A stretch of 64,000 bases of DNA from an uncultured Thiotrichaceae bacterium (GCA_937925855.1 CALAMO010000020.1:1-64000), one strand, 5' to 3'; positions 31,047 through 40,547 are shown, counted from the stretch's first letter. Made by a program: numbers and translations. Notes: a model not told the origin generated them from the sequence alone.

Positions 31047-33974
31047 ATGAGCGCATTACCTAAGTTTGAACCCCATAGCCAGCAGGACGTAAAAGCGACG
31101 ACCTGCTATATGTGTGCATGTCGCTGCGGCATCAAGGTCACGGTGGAAGACAATCAGGTGCGCTATATCCAGGGCAATCGTGATCACCCCGTTAATAAAG
31201 GTGTGCTGTGTGCTAAAGGCAATGCAGGCATCATGAAACAAAATTCCCCGGCGAAATTGAGCACCCCGTTATTGCGTAAACCGGGCACCGAGCGTGGCGC
31301 GGGTGAGTTTGAGCCGATTCCGATGGCGCAGGCGCTGGATATTTTGGAAGCGCGTCTGCGCAAAATTCGCGCAACCGACCCGCTGAAGCTGGCTTACTTT
31401 ACCGGTCGCGATCAGATGCAGGCGTTAACCGGTTTCTGGGCTAGCCAGTTTGGCACTTTGAACTGGGCGGCACACGGTGGTTTTTGCTCGGTGAATATGG
31501 CGGCGGGCGGCTTGTACACCATGGGGCATGCCTTTTGGGAATTTGGTGACCCCGACTGGGAGCGTACCAAGTACTTTATGCTGTGGGGAGTGGCGGATGA
31601 TCATGCTTCGAACCCGATTAAGATCGGGCTGGAAAAGCTAAAGCGCAACGGCGGTAAGTTTGTTGCGATCAATCCGGCGCGCACGGGCTATCAGGCCATT
31701 GCAGATGAGTGGGTTGGGATTAAGCCGGGTACCGATGCGATGTTTGCGCTGTCGATGCTGCATGTGCTGTTAAAGAACGATCAGTTCGACTGGGAATTTC
31801 TGATTCGCTATACCAATGCGCCGTATCTGGTAGTAAATACACCGGGCAAGAAAGGCCACGGTTTAATTGCGCGTGATAGCGGCGGTCATCCCCTGGTCTG
31901 GGACATGGAGAAAGACGAGGCGGTCGATGGGACCCAGGCTGACATCATGCCCGCGCTGTTCTATGAGGGCGAAGTGGGTGTGCAGCCCGTGAAATCAGTG
32001 ATGGTGCTGCTGGCGGAGACCTATCTTGATGCGCAATATGCGCCAGAAAACGCGGCGCAGGTGTGCGGTGTTCCAGCGGAAAGCATTGAACGCATGGCGC
32101 TGGAAATGGCGCATGTCGCGTTTAAAGAAAGCATTGAAATTGACGTGCCGGAGGGCTGGACAGATTGGGCCGGACGTAAGCACTATAAATTTGTCGGGCG
32201 TCCGGTGTCGATGCACGCGATGCGCGGTATTTCGGCGCATTCCAATGGTTTTCAAACCTGTCGGGCGATTCACTTTCTCCAAATCATGTTGGGTTCGATT
32301 GATGTGCCGGGCGGGCACTTAGCCAAGCCACCGTACCCCAAACATATCCCTCCGGCGATAAAACCGGCCAAGCACTGCGCCCCGAATACGCCGCTGCAAG
32401 CGCCGCCTCTGGGTTTCCCCACCGGGCCGGAAGATTTGGTGATTAATGCGGATGGTTCGCCCAAGCGCATCGATAAGGCTTATTCCTGGGACGCGCCGAT
32501 GTCGAATCACGGTCTGATGCATATGGTGATCACCAATGCGGTGAAGGGTGACCCGTACGAGATTGACACGCTGATGATGTTTATGGCGAATATGGCCTGG
32601 AATTCGAGCATGAACAGCGCGGAAATGCAGCAGAAGCTGTGTACGCAGACCGATGATTCCGACCCGGCGGAGCCGCAGTATAAGATTCCGTTTATTGTGG
32701 TATCGGATGCTTATCATTCAGAAATGGTGAACTACGCCGATTTGGTGATCCCAGACACAACGTATCTGGAGCGCTACGACACTATTTCGATGTTGGATCG
32801 GCCTATTTCTGAGCCGCACGTCGCGGCAGATTCGATTCGCCAGCCGGTGATTACGCCTGAGCGTGATGTCCTGGCTTGGCAGGAAGTGCAGCTAGAACTG
32901 GGGATGCGCCTGGGTTTTCCGGCGTTGGTGAATGAAGACGGTTCGCGTAAATTCGAGGGCTATCAGGATTTTATCGTCAATTGGGAGAAGGAGCCGGGTA
33001 TTGGTTTTCTCGCGGGTTGGCGCTTGGATGAACACGGTAAGGAAACCCATCTGCGTGGCGCGCCTAATCCAAAGCAATGGGAGCGGTACGCTGAAAACGG
33101 GGCCTTCTTTGAAATGGAGTTGCCAGCGCATATGCGCTATTACCGCCATGCGAATAAGGATTACCTGAAGTTTGCTAAAAATGCCGCCTGGGTCGGTTCC
33201 ACCGAGCAGATTGTGCTTGAACTATATTCCGAAACGCAGCAGCGCTTTAAGCTGGCTGGGCAGGGGCTGTATGACGGCCCGATGCCAACGCAGGCGCATC
33301 ATAAGGAGCGCCTCAGTACCTACTTCAATCCGCTGCCGTTTTACTATAAGCCGATCGAGCAGTGCCGGGTGGATGAGGTGGAATATCCGTTCTATGCGGT
33401 GACGCAGCGGCCCATGTTTATGTACCACTCCTGGGATTCGCAAAATGCGTGGTTGCGCCAGATTTGTGCGCAGAATTTTCTGTATATGAACCGTGCGCGG
33501 GGCGAGTCGTTGGGGATTGTGGATGAGTCTTGGTGCTGGGTGGAATCGCATAACGGTAAGATTCGGGTGCAGGTCAAGCTGATGGAAGGCTGTCAGCCGG
33601 ATACGGTTTGGACGTGGAATGCGATTGCGAAGCGTAAAGGTACTTGGGGGTTGGATGAGCAGGCGAATGAATCAAATGATGCTTTTTTGATGAATCACCT
33701 GATTTCTGAGCTGCTGCCCGCACAGGGCGATGCCGAGGATAAGGTCACGAACTCTGATCCAATTACCGGGCAGGCCGCTTGGTATGATCTTAAGGTTAAA
33801 ATTTATCCAGCAGATGCGGGTGAAACAGGTACTTGGCCGACGTTCCCAGCGATAAAGCCTTTGCCAAACGCAAAACCCTCGCCGCAGATACTGCGCTACC
33901 AGACGCATGAGGCGGTGAATTTGAAGCGTGCATTTAAGGATGTACTGGCTAGGGGGAGTGTCCATGATGAGTAA
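31047..33974 (+). CDS. soeA: SoeA-type molybdopterin sulfite dehydrogenase catalytic subunit
   Basis: This 975-residue protein is a DMSO-reductase-family molybdoenzyme. The N-terminal [4Fe-4S] site is CYMCACRCG with the last ligand in GVLCAKGN, followed by molybdopterin-binding domains (for example MLWGVADDHASNP and AINPARTGYQAIADEW) and the C-terminal cap. It lacks a Tat signal, so it works in the cytoplasm, as SoeA does in purple sulfur bacteria, where SoeABC oxidises sulfite to sulfate and feeds electrons to quinone. The order A-B-C and the lengths also fit. A polysulfide or thiosulfate reductase is less likely because those catalytic subunits are exported. The ATG at 31047 follows GAGGTG; a GTG two codons earlier is the alternative. 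Confidence 0.85.
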   Translation: MSALPKFEPHSQQDVKATTCYMCACRCGIKVTVEDNQVRYIQGNRDHPVNKGVLCAKGNAGIMKQNSPAKLSTPLLRKPGTERGAGEFEPIPMAQALDILEARLRKIRATDPLKLAYFTGRDQMQALTGFWASQFGTLNWAAHGGFCSVNMAAGGLYTMGHAFWEFGDPDWERTKYFMLWGVADDHASNPIKIGLEKLKRNGGKFVAINPARTGYQAIADEWVGIKPGTDAMFALSMLHVLLKNDQFDWEFLIRYTNAPYLVVNTPGKKGHGLIARDSGGHPLVWDMEKDEAVDGTQADIMPALFYEGEVGVQPVKSVMVLLAETYLDAQYAPENAAQVCGVPAESIERMALEMAHVAFKESIEIDVPEGWTDWAGRKHYKFVGRPVSMHAMRGISAHSNGFQTCRAIHFLQIMLGSIDVPGGHLAKPPYPKHIPPAIKPAKHCAPNTPLQAPPLGFPTGPEDLVINADGSPKRIDKAYSWDAPMSNHGLMHMVITNAVKGDPYEIDTLMMFMANMAWNSSMNSAEMQQKLCTQTDDSDPAEPQYKIPFIVVSDAYHSEMVNYADLVIPDTTYLERYDTISMLDRPISEPHVAADSIRQPVITPERDVLAWQEVQLELGMRLGFPALVNEDGSRKFEGYQDFIVNWEKEPGIGFLAGWRLDEHGKETHLRGAPNPKQWERYAENGAFFEMELPAHMRYYRHANKDYLKFAKNAAWVGSTEQIVLELYSETQQRFKLAGQGLYDGPMPTQAHHKERLSTYFNPLPFYYKPIEQCRVDEVEYPFYAVTQRPMFMYHSWDSQNAWLRQICAQNFLYMNRARGESLGIVDESWCWVESHNGKIRVQVKLMEGCQPDTVWTWNAIAKRKGTWGLDEQANESNDAFLMNHLISELLPAQGDAEDKVTNSDPITGQAAWYDLKVKIYPADAGETGTWPTFPAIKPLPNAKPSPQILRYQTHEAVNLKRAFKDVLARGSVHDE

Positions 33975-34074
33975 ACACCCCCAGTCCCCAGCCCCCTCTC
34001 TCTTACAGGGCGAGGGGAAGAACGTGCTCAGTGCTTTGGTTCCTCTCCTGTTGAGGGAGAGGCTTGAGGGTGGT
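33975..34074. repeat. composite palindromic repeat between soeA and soeB
   Basis: Two hairpins lie in tandem: CCCCTCTCTC...GGGCGAGGGG (about 33993-34017) and CCTCTCC...GGGAGAGG (about 34041-34062). The ends CACCCCC and GAGGGTGG are roughly inverted. It resembles the repeats at 13780 and 54476. Confidence 0.7.
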
Positions 34075-34100
34075 AGCTTTTTCCGCAGGGAGGTGCAATT

Positions 34101-34796
34101 GTGAAATTGGGCTTAGTGATTGATCTGGATGTGTGTGTGGGTTGTCATGCCTGTGCGGTGTCCTGTAAACAGTGGAATACGTCCGGCACCACCGGGCCGC
34201 TCACGGATTATCAGCCCTATGGCGAAGATCCCAGCGGCGTTTGGTTTAACCGTATCCGCCACTATGAAGTTGGTGATTATCCGCATAATAAAACCATTAA
34301 TTTCCCGATGTCCTGTATGCACTGCGAGCAGGCCGATTGTGTCGATGTATGTCCGACTGGCGCGAGTTATAAGCGGGAAGAAGATGGTATTGTGCTCATC
34401 GACCAGGATAAGTGCATGGGCTGTAACTACTGCTCATGGGCCTGTCCCTATGGTGCGCGGGAGCTGGATCGTGAATCCGGGGTGATGAAGAAATGTACGC
34501 TGTGCGTGGATCGGATTTACGATGAGAATCTGGCTGAGATTGATCGCCAGCCGTCGTGTGTCATTACCTGTCCGGCGAATGCGCGTCATTTCGGCGATTT
34601 TGATGATCCTAATTCCAATGTGAGCCAGCTAACGCGGGAACGTTCGGGTTATCAGCTGATGCCTGAGTTGGGTTATAAGCCGACGAATCAATACTTACCG
34701 CCGCGTTTGACCCGGCCGGTGCCGACTGATGACGTGAAGAAAAAGTCATTAATCAGCTCGATTAAGGAATGGACGAATAAGGCGATTGCGCGCTAA
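34101..34796 (+). CDS. soeB: SoeB-type four-cluster iron-sulfur subunit
   Basis: This 231-residue protein carries four cysteine groups for four cubane clusters: CVGCHACAVSCKQWN, CMHCEQADCVDVCP, CMGCNYCSWACPYG and CTLCVDR with CVITCP. This is the pattern of DmsB/PsrB/SoeB electron-transfer subunits that wire the molybdenum site to the membrane subunit. It begins with GTG at 34101, preceded by AGGGAGGTG. It has no signal, as expected for a cytoplasmic complex. Confidence 0.9.
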   Translation: MKLGLVIDLDVCVGCHACAVSCKQWNTSGTTGPLTDYQPYGEDPSGVWFNRIRHYEVGDYPHNKTINFPMSCMHCEQADCVDVCPTGASYKREEDGIVLIDQDKCMGCNYCSWACPYGARELDRESGVMKKCTLCVDRIYDENLAEIDRQPSCVITCPANARHFGDFDDPNSNVSQLTRERSGYQLMPELGYKPTNQYLPPRLTRPVPTDDVKKKSLISSIKEWTNKAIAR

Positions 34797-34949
34797 ACGC
34801 CTGCCGCCACACGATTGCGCTTGGCATTTTGCTTCCTAAGTCGGTCGCTAAATGCTTATTGATCAGGGTGAGCTGCGCGTTTTCGACCGATTTTGTAACT
34901 AAGCTGCTTGCGTTCATCAGTTTTGAGCACAGGCTTTGCGGAGAGTGAT

Positions 34950-35888
34950 ATGCATCCGGCATTATCTGTTATTTTCTTTACCGTCGCTTCGGGGGCGGGT
35001 TATGGTCTGTTTATTCTATTGGCGCTTGCCCACCTATTAGGCTTGGGTGATGTCGATGGTAAAACTCTGCTGTGGGGCGGTTTGCTGTCGCTGCTGCTGA
35101 TTACGGCGGGTTTACTGTCTTCGGTCGGGCACTTGGCGAATCCTAAAAATGCTTGGCGGGCGTTTTTCCGCTTTAAAACCTCCTGGCTGTCGCGGGAAGG
35201 GGTGTTTGCCGTTTTGTTTTACCCCTTTGGTTTTTGCTACCTGCTGTTGGCCTGGCTGTCCGATGGGGCCGTCGGTGCGCTGACGCTGGTGCTGGGCGGG
35301 GTGGCCGTGCTGCTGGCGCTGATTACGGTGTTCTGTACCGGAATGATTTATGGCTGCCTGAAAACAATTCGGCAGTGGAATACCTCATTAACGCCGACAA
35401 ATTACTTACTGCTCGGCTTGGCGAGTGGCTGTGTGGTGCTGGTGCTGGTGTTATTACTGACTGGGCAGCAGGCCGATGCGATGGCGGGTTTGGGCGTGGC
35501 TTTATTGGTCTTAGCGGCGCTGGCGAAAGGGGTTTATTATTTCTGGATGCGGACGCTGAGCGGGCCAACGATTAATACGGCGACAGGATTCACGCGGGCG
35601 CAGGTGCGCCTATTGGATGCGGGGCATACGGCGGGGACATTTTTGACCGATGAATTTGGGTACCAAGCTCCGCTGAATCAGCTGTTTTGGATGAAGGTAG
35701 GGGTGTTTGTTTTTGGGTTTGTAGTGCCGGTGCTGGGATTGGGGGCGGTGCTGGCTGGGGTTGGCGGTGGTTGGTTTGCCGGACTGGCGGTGGTTTCGGT
35801 GTTTGTGGGGGTTGGGGCTGAGCGCTGGCTGTTTTTTGCTGAGGCGCGGCATGTGGTGAATCTTTATCATGGGGCGCAGCGGACGTGA
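34950..35888 (+). CDS. soeC: SoeC-type (DmsC family) membrane anchor
   Basis: This 312-residue protein has about eight or nine hydrophobic helices and opens with HPALSVIFFTVASGAGYGL, the DmsC/SoeC hallmark. It would anchor the SoeAB module on the cytoplasmic face and pass electrons to ubiquinone. The ATG at 34950 has a GGAGAG ribosome-binding site; an in-frame codon at 34908 would add 14 residues without homology. The 153-base gap after soeB shows no clear terminator. Confidence 0.87.
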   Translation: MHPALSVIFFTVASGAGYGLFILLALAHLLGLGDVDGKTLLWGGLLSLLLITAGLLSSVGHLANPKNAWRAFFRFKTSWLSREGVFAVLFYPFGFCYLLLAWLSDGAVGALTLVLGGVAVLLALITVFCTGMIYGCLKTIRQWNTSLTPTNYLLLGLASGCVVLVLVLLLTGQQADAMAGLGVALLVLAALAKGVYYFWMRTLSGPTINTATGFTRAQVRLLDAGHTAGTFLTDEFGYQAPLNQLFWMKVGVFVFGFVVPVLGLGAVLAGVGGGWFAGLAVVSVFVGVGAERWLFFAEARHVVNLYHGAQRT

Positions 35889-36069
35889 TTTGTGGGTAAT
35901 GCTGATGTGCGAGGTGCGGAGCTTTTTAGGATGGCTCATCATTCTAGCCAAACACACGAACTCTGTTTTTTGCAAAAAAATTAATTAGATGATAATGCAT
36001 CACTTGTTAATAGAAAGTTAATCAGTATAATATTTGGTCATCACTTCGCCATAACCCTAGGTAGTTGCA

Positions 36070-36834
36070 ATGGAAAAAGAGCTTTTTGCAGCAATCAGAG
36101 ATAACTATGATCAAGCCTCTACTGAATTATGGTGGTGGTTTAGACAGAAAAACATATTGCTTAAGATGATTTTTATTTTTTGGGTGCTTGCCGCTAGTAT
36201 AACGATGCGAATCTTTGGGTTTTTATTTAGTCTTGGAATCATTTTAGATAAAATTTCCCTTTGGCTGCAGAGTAAGAGGGAGTGGTTTGTAAATAAAATT
36301 GAAGACTCTAAATATCAAATTGGTGGTGGTAAATTTCCTTATCTATTTCAACCAATATTTGCACTTATCCTTTCACCTATAGCACTAATATTTGGCTTAA
36401 TACCTAAGTGGAGTGCAACTTTAGCTATATCAGCTCATCCAGATTTAGACAATTCGCATGGAACAGAATATGGATACTTTACTGAATTGGGTAGAAAATA
36501 CAGCTCACTTTCTAGAGCAATGTTATCTAAAATTTTTGCTCATGGAGTAATATTTTCACCCATAGCATTTGCTTTTTCACTTTTTGCAGTCCCTCTTTTG
36601 CTTTTAGTTGCGGCAATTTTCTTTGCGTTATTAATACTTGATATGTTTGGTTGGGTTGTAAATCTAATCAGAAAGTTCGTAGTTTCATCTAGTGAAAATT
36701 TTGCACGGAGTTCTGGTAAAAATGTTTTTAATGTTATTCTGATGCCCACTCTGCTCACAATTTTCGTGCCTCTATATATTTTCTTGCTTCTGATTCCCAA
36801 AATAGCCACTTATGAAATGGGTCAAAGCGCTTAG
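36070..36834 (+). CDS. AT-rich multi-spanning membrane protein, unknown
   Basis: This 254-residue protein has about four or five hydrophobic segments (near residues 30-55, 95-115, 160-200 and 228-247). Its codon use is strongly AT-biased compared with the neighbouring soe genes, so recent acquisition is likely. No domain is recognised. Aromatic-rich segments such as STELWWWFRQKN and the soluble loop HPDLDNSHGTEYGYFTELGR are the main features. It lies alone before a toxin-antitoxin pair. Confidence 0.65.
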   Translation: MEKELFAAIRDNYDQASTELWWWFRQKNILLKMIFIFWVLAASITMRIFGFLFSLGIILDKISLWLQSKREWFVNKIEDSKYQIGGGKFPYLFQPIFALILSPIALIFGLIPKWSATLAISAHPDLDNSHGTEYGYFTELGRKYSSLSRAMLSKIFAHGVIFSPIAFAFSLFAVPLLLLVAAIFFALLILDMFGWVVNLIRKFVVSSSENFARSSGKNVFNVILMPTLLTIFVPLYIFLLLIPKIATYEMGQSA

Positions 36835-37220
36835 TGCCAACAATCAATAATCCGCATATCGCAATCAGTTCGATTTCATTGGTATTAAGCGAACGCGATT
36901 CGGCTAGATCAGCGGTTTACTGACTGAGGCTCATTCTAGCGTCAACAGAAATCAGACAGTCATGATGCCGAACTACTAGCAAAGTATCACAATGGGTTTC
37001 TCAGCAGAGGCGGATTATTGTCAGCCTATCCAGAAATATTTAGTGAAACACTGGAAGTTTGCAGATGTGAAAAATTCAAAATCATGAATGCTATTCATGT
37101 CGCACTTGCTGTGCGAGTTGCTCAAGGTAATCTGGCAAGAGTTTACTGGACGCATTTTCAAGCGGCTTTTCGATTCATCATTTCACATTGTAGTGGTGCC
37201 GTCTAAACAAGTAATAATGT
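36835..37220. other. 386-bp gap with a possible PIN-domain remnant
   Basis: Bases 37018-37206 can encode KIMNAIHVALAVRVAQGN, which resembles the DAIHVA helix of PIN toxins, but the Asp is replaced by Asn, the following Asp block is lost and no upstream PIN half is found. It may be a decayed vapC. The rest of the gap shows no gene. Confidence 0.35.
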
Positions 37221-37739
37221 TCATCCTTCCAGAAATTCAGCAACTTTTTTCAGGTCGATAGCCAGCATACGTTCTTGATTGCGTAGCGGCTCAAAACCTA
37301 CAGCAACATAGAAATTATGTGCATTGTCGTCAATAGGCTGGGTAACGATCATACGGGCTGCAACCGATGCGCTTGCAGCCAAGCAAGTTCTGATCATGTG
37401 GCGCATGAGATAGCGCCCCAGCCCTTTACCCTGCCAATTTTTATCGATAGCCAAACGTCCCAACAGCACTACGGGGATAGATTCAGGCATATTGCGCTGA
37501 GTCTTTTTAGGCGCATCATTGCGAATGATTTGGCTCATAGAAAGCCCGTAATAACCGATTGCTGTTTGTGCTTTATCGGGTGTTGCAACAAACGTACGGG
37601 TAGCGGCTAGCTTCTGATTTTTCAGAGCACGTTTTGCAAGCCAGTCATCCAATGAACTATCACCGCAAGAAAAGTTTTCAGTGTCATGGCTTGAGTTAAG
37701 AAGCTGGATTGTTATTTCTGGGTGAGAATTATCGCTCAC
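37221..37739 (-). CDS. tacT: TacT-type GNAT acetyltransferase toxin
   Basis: This 172-residue protein is a GNAT acetyltransferase of the toxin class that acetylates aminoacyl-tRNA. The start region SCGDSSLDDWLAKRALKNQ and the acetyl-CoA loop RLAIDKNWQGKGLGRYLM are typical. The tail holds ARMIVTQPIDDNAHNFYVAVGFEPL with the conserved Tyr. It overlaps the DUF1778 antitoxin gene by 11 bases, the standard arrangement. Confidence 0.88.
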   Translation of the reverse strand: MSDNSHPEITIQLLNSSHDTENFSCGDSSLDDWLAKRALKNQKLAATRTFVATPDKAQTAIGYYGLSMSQIIRNDAPKKTQRNMPESIPVVLLGRLAIDKNWQGKGLGRYLMRHMIRTCLAASASVAARMIVTQPIDDNAHNFYVAVGFEPLRNQERMLAIDLKKVAEFLEG

Positions 37740-38013
37740 GATCCCAAGGGCTTTTTTGAGTTAGCGTTTTCTGTAAGCCCTCTGAAACAGGGGCAGGGTG
37801 TTCCAGTTGATCAATGATTGCAGCAAAAGATTCACTATCCACAAATAAAGCTGTTCGATCTAACAGGAGGTTCTTAGCATCACGAACTGCAGCACTAAGC
37901 ATGAACTGAGTACGGTTGATGCCTGCAAGGTTTGCAGCTTGGTCGATCAAGTCACGGTCAAAAGTTGATGCGCGTAACTGAATCACTGTGTCTGATGATT
38001 GTGTGTGTTCCAT
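37729..38013 (-). CDS. tacA: TacA-type DUF1778 antitoxin
   Basis: This 94-residue protein has a ribbon-helix-helix N terminus (VIQLRASTFDRDLIDQAANLAGINRTQ in part) of the DUF1778 family and a C-terminal toxin-binding tail rich in acidic and Pro residues (FAAIIDQLEHPAPVSE). It should neutralise the acetyltransferase encoded just downstream and repress their shared promoter. Confidence 0.88.
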   Translation of the reverse strand: MEHTQSSDTVIQLRASTFDRDLIDQAANLAGINRTQFMLSAAVRDAKNLLLDRTALFVDSESFAAIIDQLEHPAPVSEGLQKTLTQKSPWDRER

Positions 38014-38097
38014 GCCTAGTGAATAACAGTTTGTCGCTACGTTGTCAATACAGAGCAGATGTTCTCAGTTCACAGGAATCGGGTTTAGTATCATTAG

Positions 38098-38754
38098 TTA
38101 CAACAAATTCTGCGCCTCGACCTCCAGCTGCTGTGACGCCAGTGTCGCTGCCTGGGTGCGATTACTCACGCCCAGCTTCTTAAAAATTTCCGTCAGATGC
38201 GCCTTAATTGTCGCTTCGGTAACGCATAACTCATCCGCAATTTCCCGGTTTATTTTACCGTCGACTAGCATCATGAGCACCCGGAACTGTTTCGGGGTCA
38301 GGGTTTCCAGCTGTTCATTAAAAGGGGTGTTTGGTGCCGCCGGGTATTGCAGGTCGACGCCCTTAGGCAGCACAATATCACCCAGCATAATGCGCTGTAC
38401 CGCATCGATAATATCAGGCAAAGCTGAGGATTTTGCGATAAAGCCGGATGCGCCATGTTCCAGTGCTTGCATCATGACCGCATGCTCCTCATGGGCGGAG
38501 ACAATGGCTACCGGAATGCCCGGAAAACGTAGGCCAAGGTAGCGCAGCGCAGAAAATCCAACCGCGCCAGGCATATGCAAATCGAGTAGAATCAGCTGGC
38601 TATCGTTATGGTGTTCTAGCGTACGCTGTAAGGTGGCGAAGCTGCCACAGGTGATGATTTCGAGCTGCCCAAACGTTTTATTGAGTGCCTGACGGAGTGC
38701 GTCCCGAAATAGGGGGTGATCGTCTGCAATGATCACTTTGTTCGCGGCTATCAT
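38098..38754 (-). CDS. NarL/FixJ-type response regulator
   Basis: This 218-residue protein has a receiver domain (acidic pair in IIADDHPLF, phosphoryl Asp in LILLDLHMPG, about residue 59, Lys in GFIAKSSALP) and a C-terminal LuxR-type helix-turn-helix (LTPKQFRVLMMLVDGKINRE, then TEATIKAHLTEIFKKLGV). It is divergent from the ABC transporter operon and probably controls it. No cognate kinase lies nearby. Similar regulators (AgmR/ErdR) control alcohol oxidation in pseudomonads, but that parallel is only suggestive. Confidence 0.9.
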   Translation of the reverse strand: MIAANKVIIADDHPLFRDALRQALNKTFGQLEIITCGSFATLQRTLEHHNDSQLILLDLHMPGAVGFSALRYLGLRFPGIPVAIVSAHEEHAVMMQALEHGASGFIAKSSALPDIIDAVQRIMLGDIVLPKGVDLQYPAAPNTPFNEQLETLTPKQFRVLMMLVDGKINREIADELCVTEATIKAHLTEIFKKLGVSNRTQAATLASQQLEVEAQNLL

Positions 38755-38783
38755 AATGGTGGGCGACTCTCCCTTAATGAAAC

Positions 38784-38797
38784 TAGACCATCGTCTA
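38784..38797. promoter_or_regulatory. candidate operator between regulator and transporter
   Basis: TAGAC (38784-38788) and GTCTA (38793-38797) form an inverted repeat with a four-base spacer in the 194-base divergent region. Dimeric NarL-type regulators bind such short palindromes. Support is position and symmetry only. Confidence 0.3.
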
Positions 38798-38948
38798 ATA
38801 CCTTAATATTAACACTTCTATCATAATAATTACGAAGATGGATATAGTTTTTTAGTGAGACCACATGCGTAGCTTCTCAGCCACAGCATAACCTCTTTGC
38901 GCATATTCCAGATGTGCATCTCAATTCAACCCAGGGGAGGAGACACCC

Positions 38949-40295
38949 ATGAAATTGAAATTAACACAGTCACGTCGTGACTTTATGAAAACCAGCTCAG
39001 GTATCGCACTGGCTGGCGCTGCGCCTATGTTCTTTATGAAGAACGCTTGGGCAGAGAAAGATTTCGTTAACAATCCGGGCGATGGCAAAAGTGTCACCCT
39101 GGGCTTTAACGTGCCTCAAACCGGTGCTTACGCTGATGAAGGTGCGGATGAACTGCGTGCTTATAAGCTGGCGGTGAAGCACCTGAATGGTGAAGGCGAT
39201 GGCGGCATGATGAACACGTTTAAGCCTTCTTCACTGAAAGGCAACGGTGTTCTGGGTAAGAAAGTTGAATATGTAACTGGTGATACCCAAACTAAATCGG
39301 ATGCAGCACGTTCATCAGCCAAGCGTATGGTTGAAAAAGACGGTGCCTTGATGATCACGGGGGGGTCTTCCTCGGGTGTTGCGGTGGCGGTACAGGCTTA
39401 CTGTCAGGAAGCAGGCGTCCTCTTTATGGCGGGCCTGACTCACTCTAATGACACTACCGGTAAAGACAAGCGCCGCTATGGTTTCCGTCATTTCTTTAAT
39501 ACTGAAATGTCTGGCGCAGCACTTGGCCCGGTACTTGAAAAAGAAATGGGTAAGGATCGTGTGGCTTACCACTTAACCGCAGACTATAACTGGGGTTGGT
39601 CACAGGAAGGCTCGATCAAGAAGTACTCTGAAGAGCTGGGTTGGAAAACGCAGGCAGCCGTGCGTACTCCACTGGGCGCGGGTGACTTTTCACAGTACAT
39701 CACTCCGGTATTGAATTCGGGCGCTGACGTGCTGGTTCTGAACCACTACGGTAAGGACATGGTTAACTCGCTGACGCAGGCGGTACAGTTTGGTCTGCGT
39801 GATAAGCAGGCTAACGGTAAAGATTTCCAAATCGTTGTCCCTCTGTTTTCACGTCTGATGGCACAGGGCGCGGGCGAAAACATTAAAGGTATTTACGGTA
39901 CTACTAACTGGAACTGGTCATTGGAAGATGAAGGTTCTGCAGCATTTGTTAAGTCGTTTGGTGCGGAGTATGGCTTCCCACCATCACAGGCTGCACACAC
40001 GTGTTATGTACAGACTTTACTGTATGCGAATGCGTGTGAAATGGCCGGTACGTTCTACCCACCAGAAGTGATTAAAGCGCTGGAAGGCTTTGAATTTGAT
40101 GGCATGGGTAATGGTGCCACTGAATACCGTGCTGAAGACCATCAGTGCTTTAAGGATGTATTGGTTGTACAGGGTAACGATAACCCGTCCAGCCAGTTCG
40201 ACCTGCTGAAAGTTGTGCAGGAAGTGCCGCGTGCACAGGTTGAGTACCCTGCGGATATGTTGGGCGGCGAACTCGGCCCATACGAGAAGTCGTAA
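38949..40295 (+). CDS. Tat-exported ABC transporter substrate-binding protein (branched-chain amino acid type)
   Basis: This 448-residue protein has a twin-arginine signal (SRRDFMK at residues 8-14, hydrophobic stretch to about 35) and a two-lobe type I periplasmic-binding fold (VTLGFNVPQTGAYADEG, then MITGGSSSGVAVAVQAYCQE and MAGLTHSNDTTG). It belongs to the LivJ-like group (HAAT family). UrtA-type urea-binding proteins differ in the start of the mature chain, so urea is not assumed. Export in folded form by Tat is unusual for such proteins and may point to a bound metal or cofactor, or just to lineage. A strong GGGGAGGAG ribosome-binding site lies before the ATG. The transport genes follow after 252 bases. 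Confidence 0.87.
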   Translation: MKLKLTQSRRDFMKTSSGIALAGAAPMFFMKNAWAEKDFVNNPGDGKSVTLGFNVPQTGAYADEGADELRAYKLAVKHLNGEGDGGMMNTFKPSSLKGNGVLGKKVEYVTGDTQTKSDAARSSAKRMVEKDGALMITGGSSSGVAVAVQAYCQEAGVLFMAGLTHSNDTTGKDKRRYGFRHFFNTEMSGAALGPVLEKEMGKDRVAYHLTADYNWGWSQEGSIKKYSEELGWKTQAAVRTPLGAGDFSQYITPVLNSGADVLVLNHYGKDMVNSLTQAVQFGLRDKQANGKDFQIVVPLFSRLMAQGAGENIKGIYGTTNWNWSLEDEGSAAFVKSFGAEYGFPPSQAAHTCYVQTLLYANACEMAGTFYPPEVIKALEGFEFDGMGNGATEYRAEDHQCFKDVLVVQGNDNPSSQFDLLKVVQEVPRAQVEYPADMLGGELGPYEKS

Positions 40296-40342
40296 CATAG
40301 AATGAGGAGGAAGGTCGGGTGGCAGCATGCCGTCCGGCTTTG

Positions 40343-40372
40343 TATATTCCGGTCATGAGTGGCCGGAATATA
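40343..40372 (+). terminator. hairpin between binding-protein and permease genes
   Basis: TATATTCCGG (40343-40352) is matched by CCGGAATATA (40363-40372) around a ten-base loop, followed by TTTT. Such hairpins after a binding-protein gene usually reduce read-through or protect its mRNA, giving more binding protein than permease. Confidence 0.65.
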
Positions 40373-40547
40373 TTTTGGGTATTGGGGTTTGGAACTCCGG
40401 GCGCTGGTAGTCAGCATTATCTGTCCCTGCTAAGTGTCTTGATAGTGCATGATATGTCGCTGTAATGCTTTATTCCCTTTAGATTTTCAGGCTGCTCCGC
40501 TGGAGCTGTCTTTTCCCGCAATTTTACAAAGACTCGCGTAGACGCTT

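Noticed and set aside
31047-35888. Polysulfide or thiosulfate reductase (PsrABC/PhsABC) assignment
   Set aside because: The catalytic subunit lacks a Tat signal and the anchor is DmsC/SoeC-like, so a cytoplasmic SoeABC-type enzyme fits better.
37018-37206. A 62-codon open frame
   Set aside because: It has no ribosome-binding site and only a weak likeness to the end of a PIN domain; noted as a possible remnant, not as a gene.
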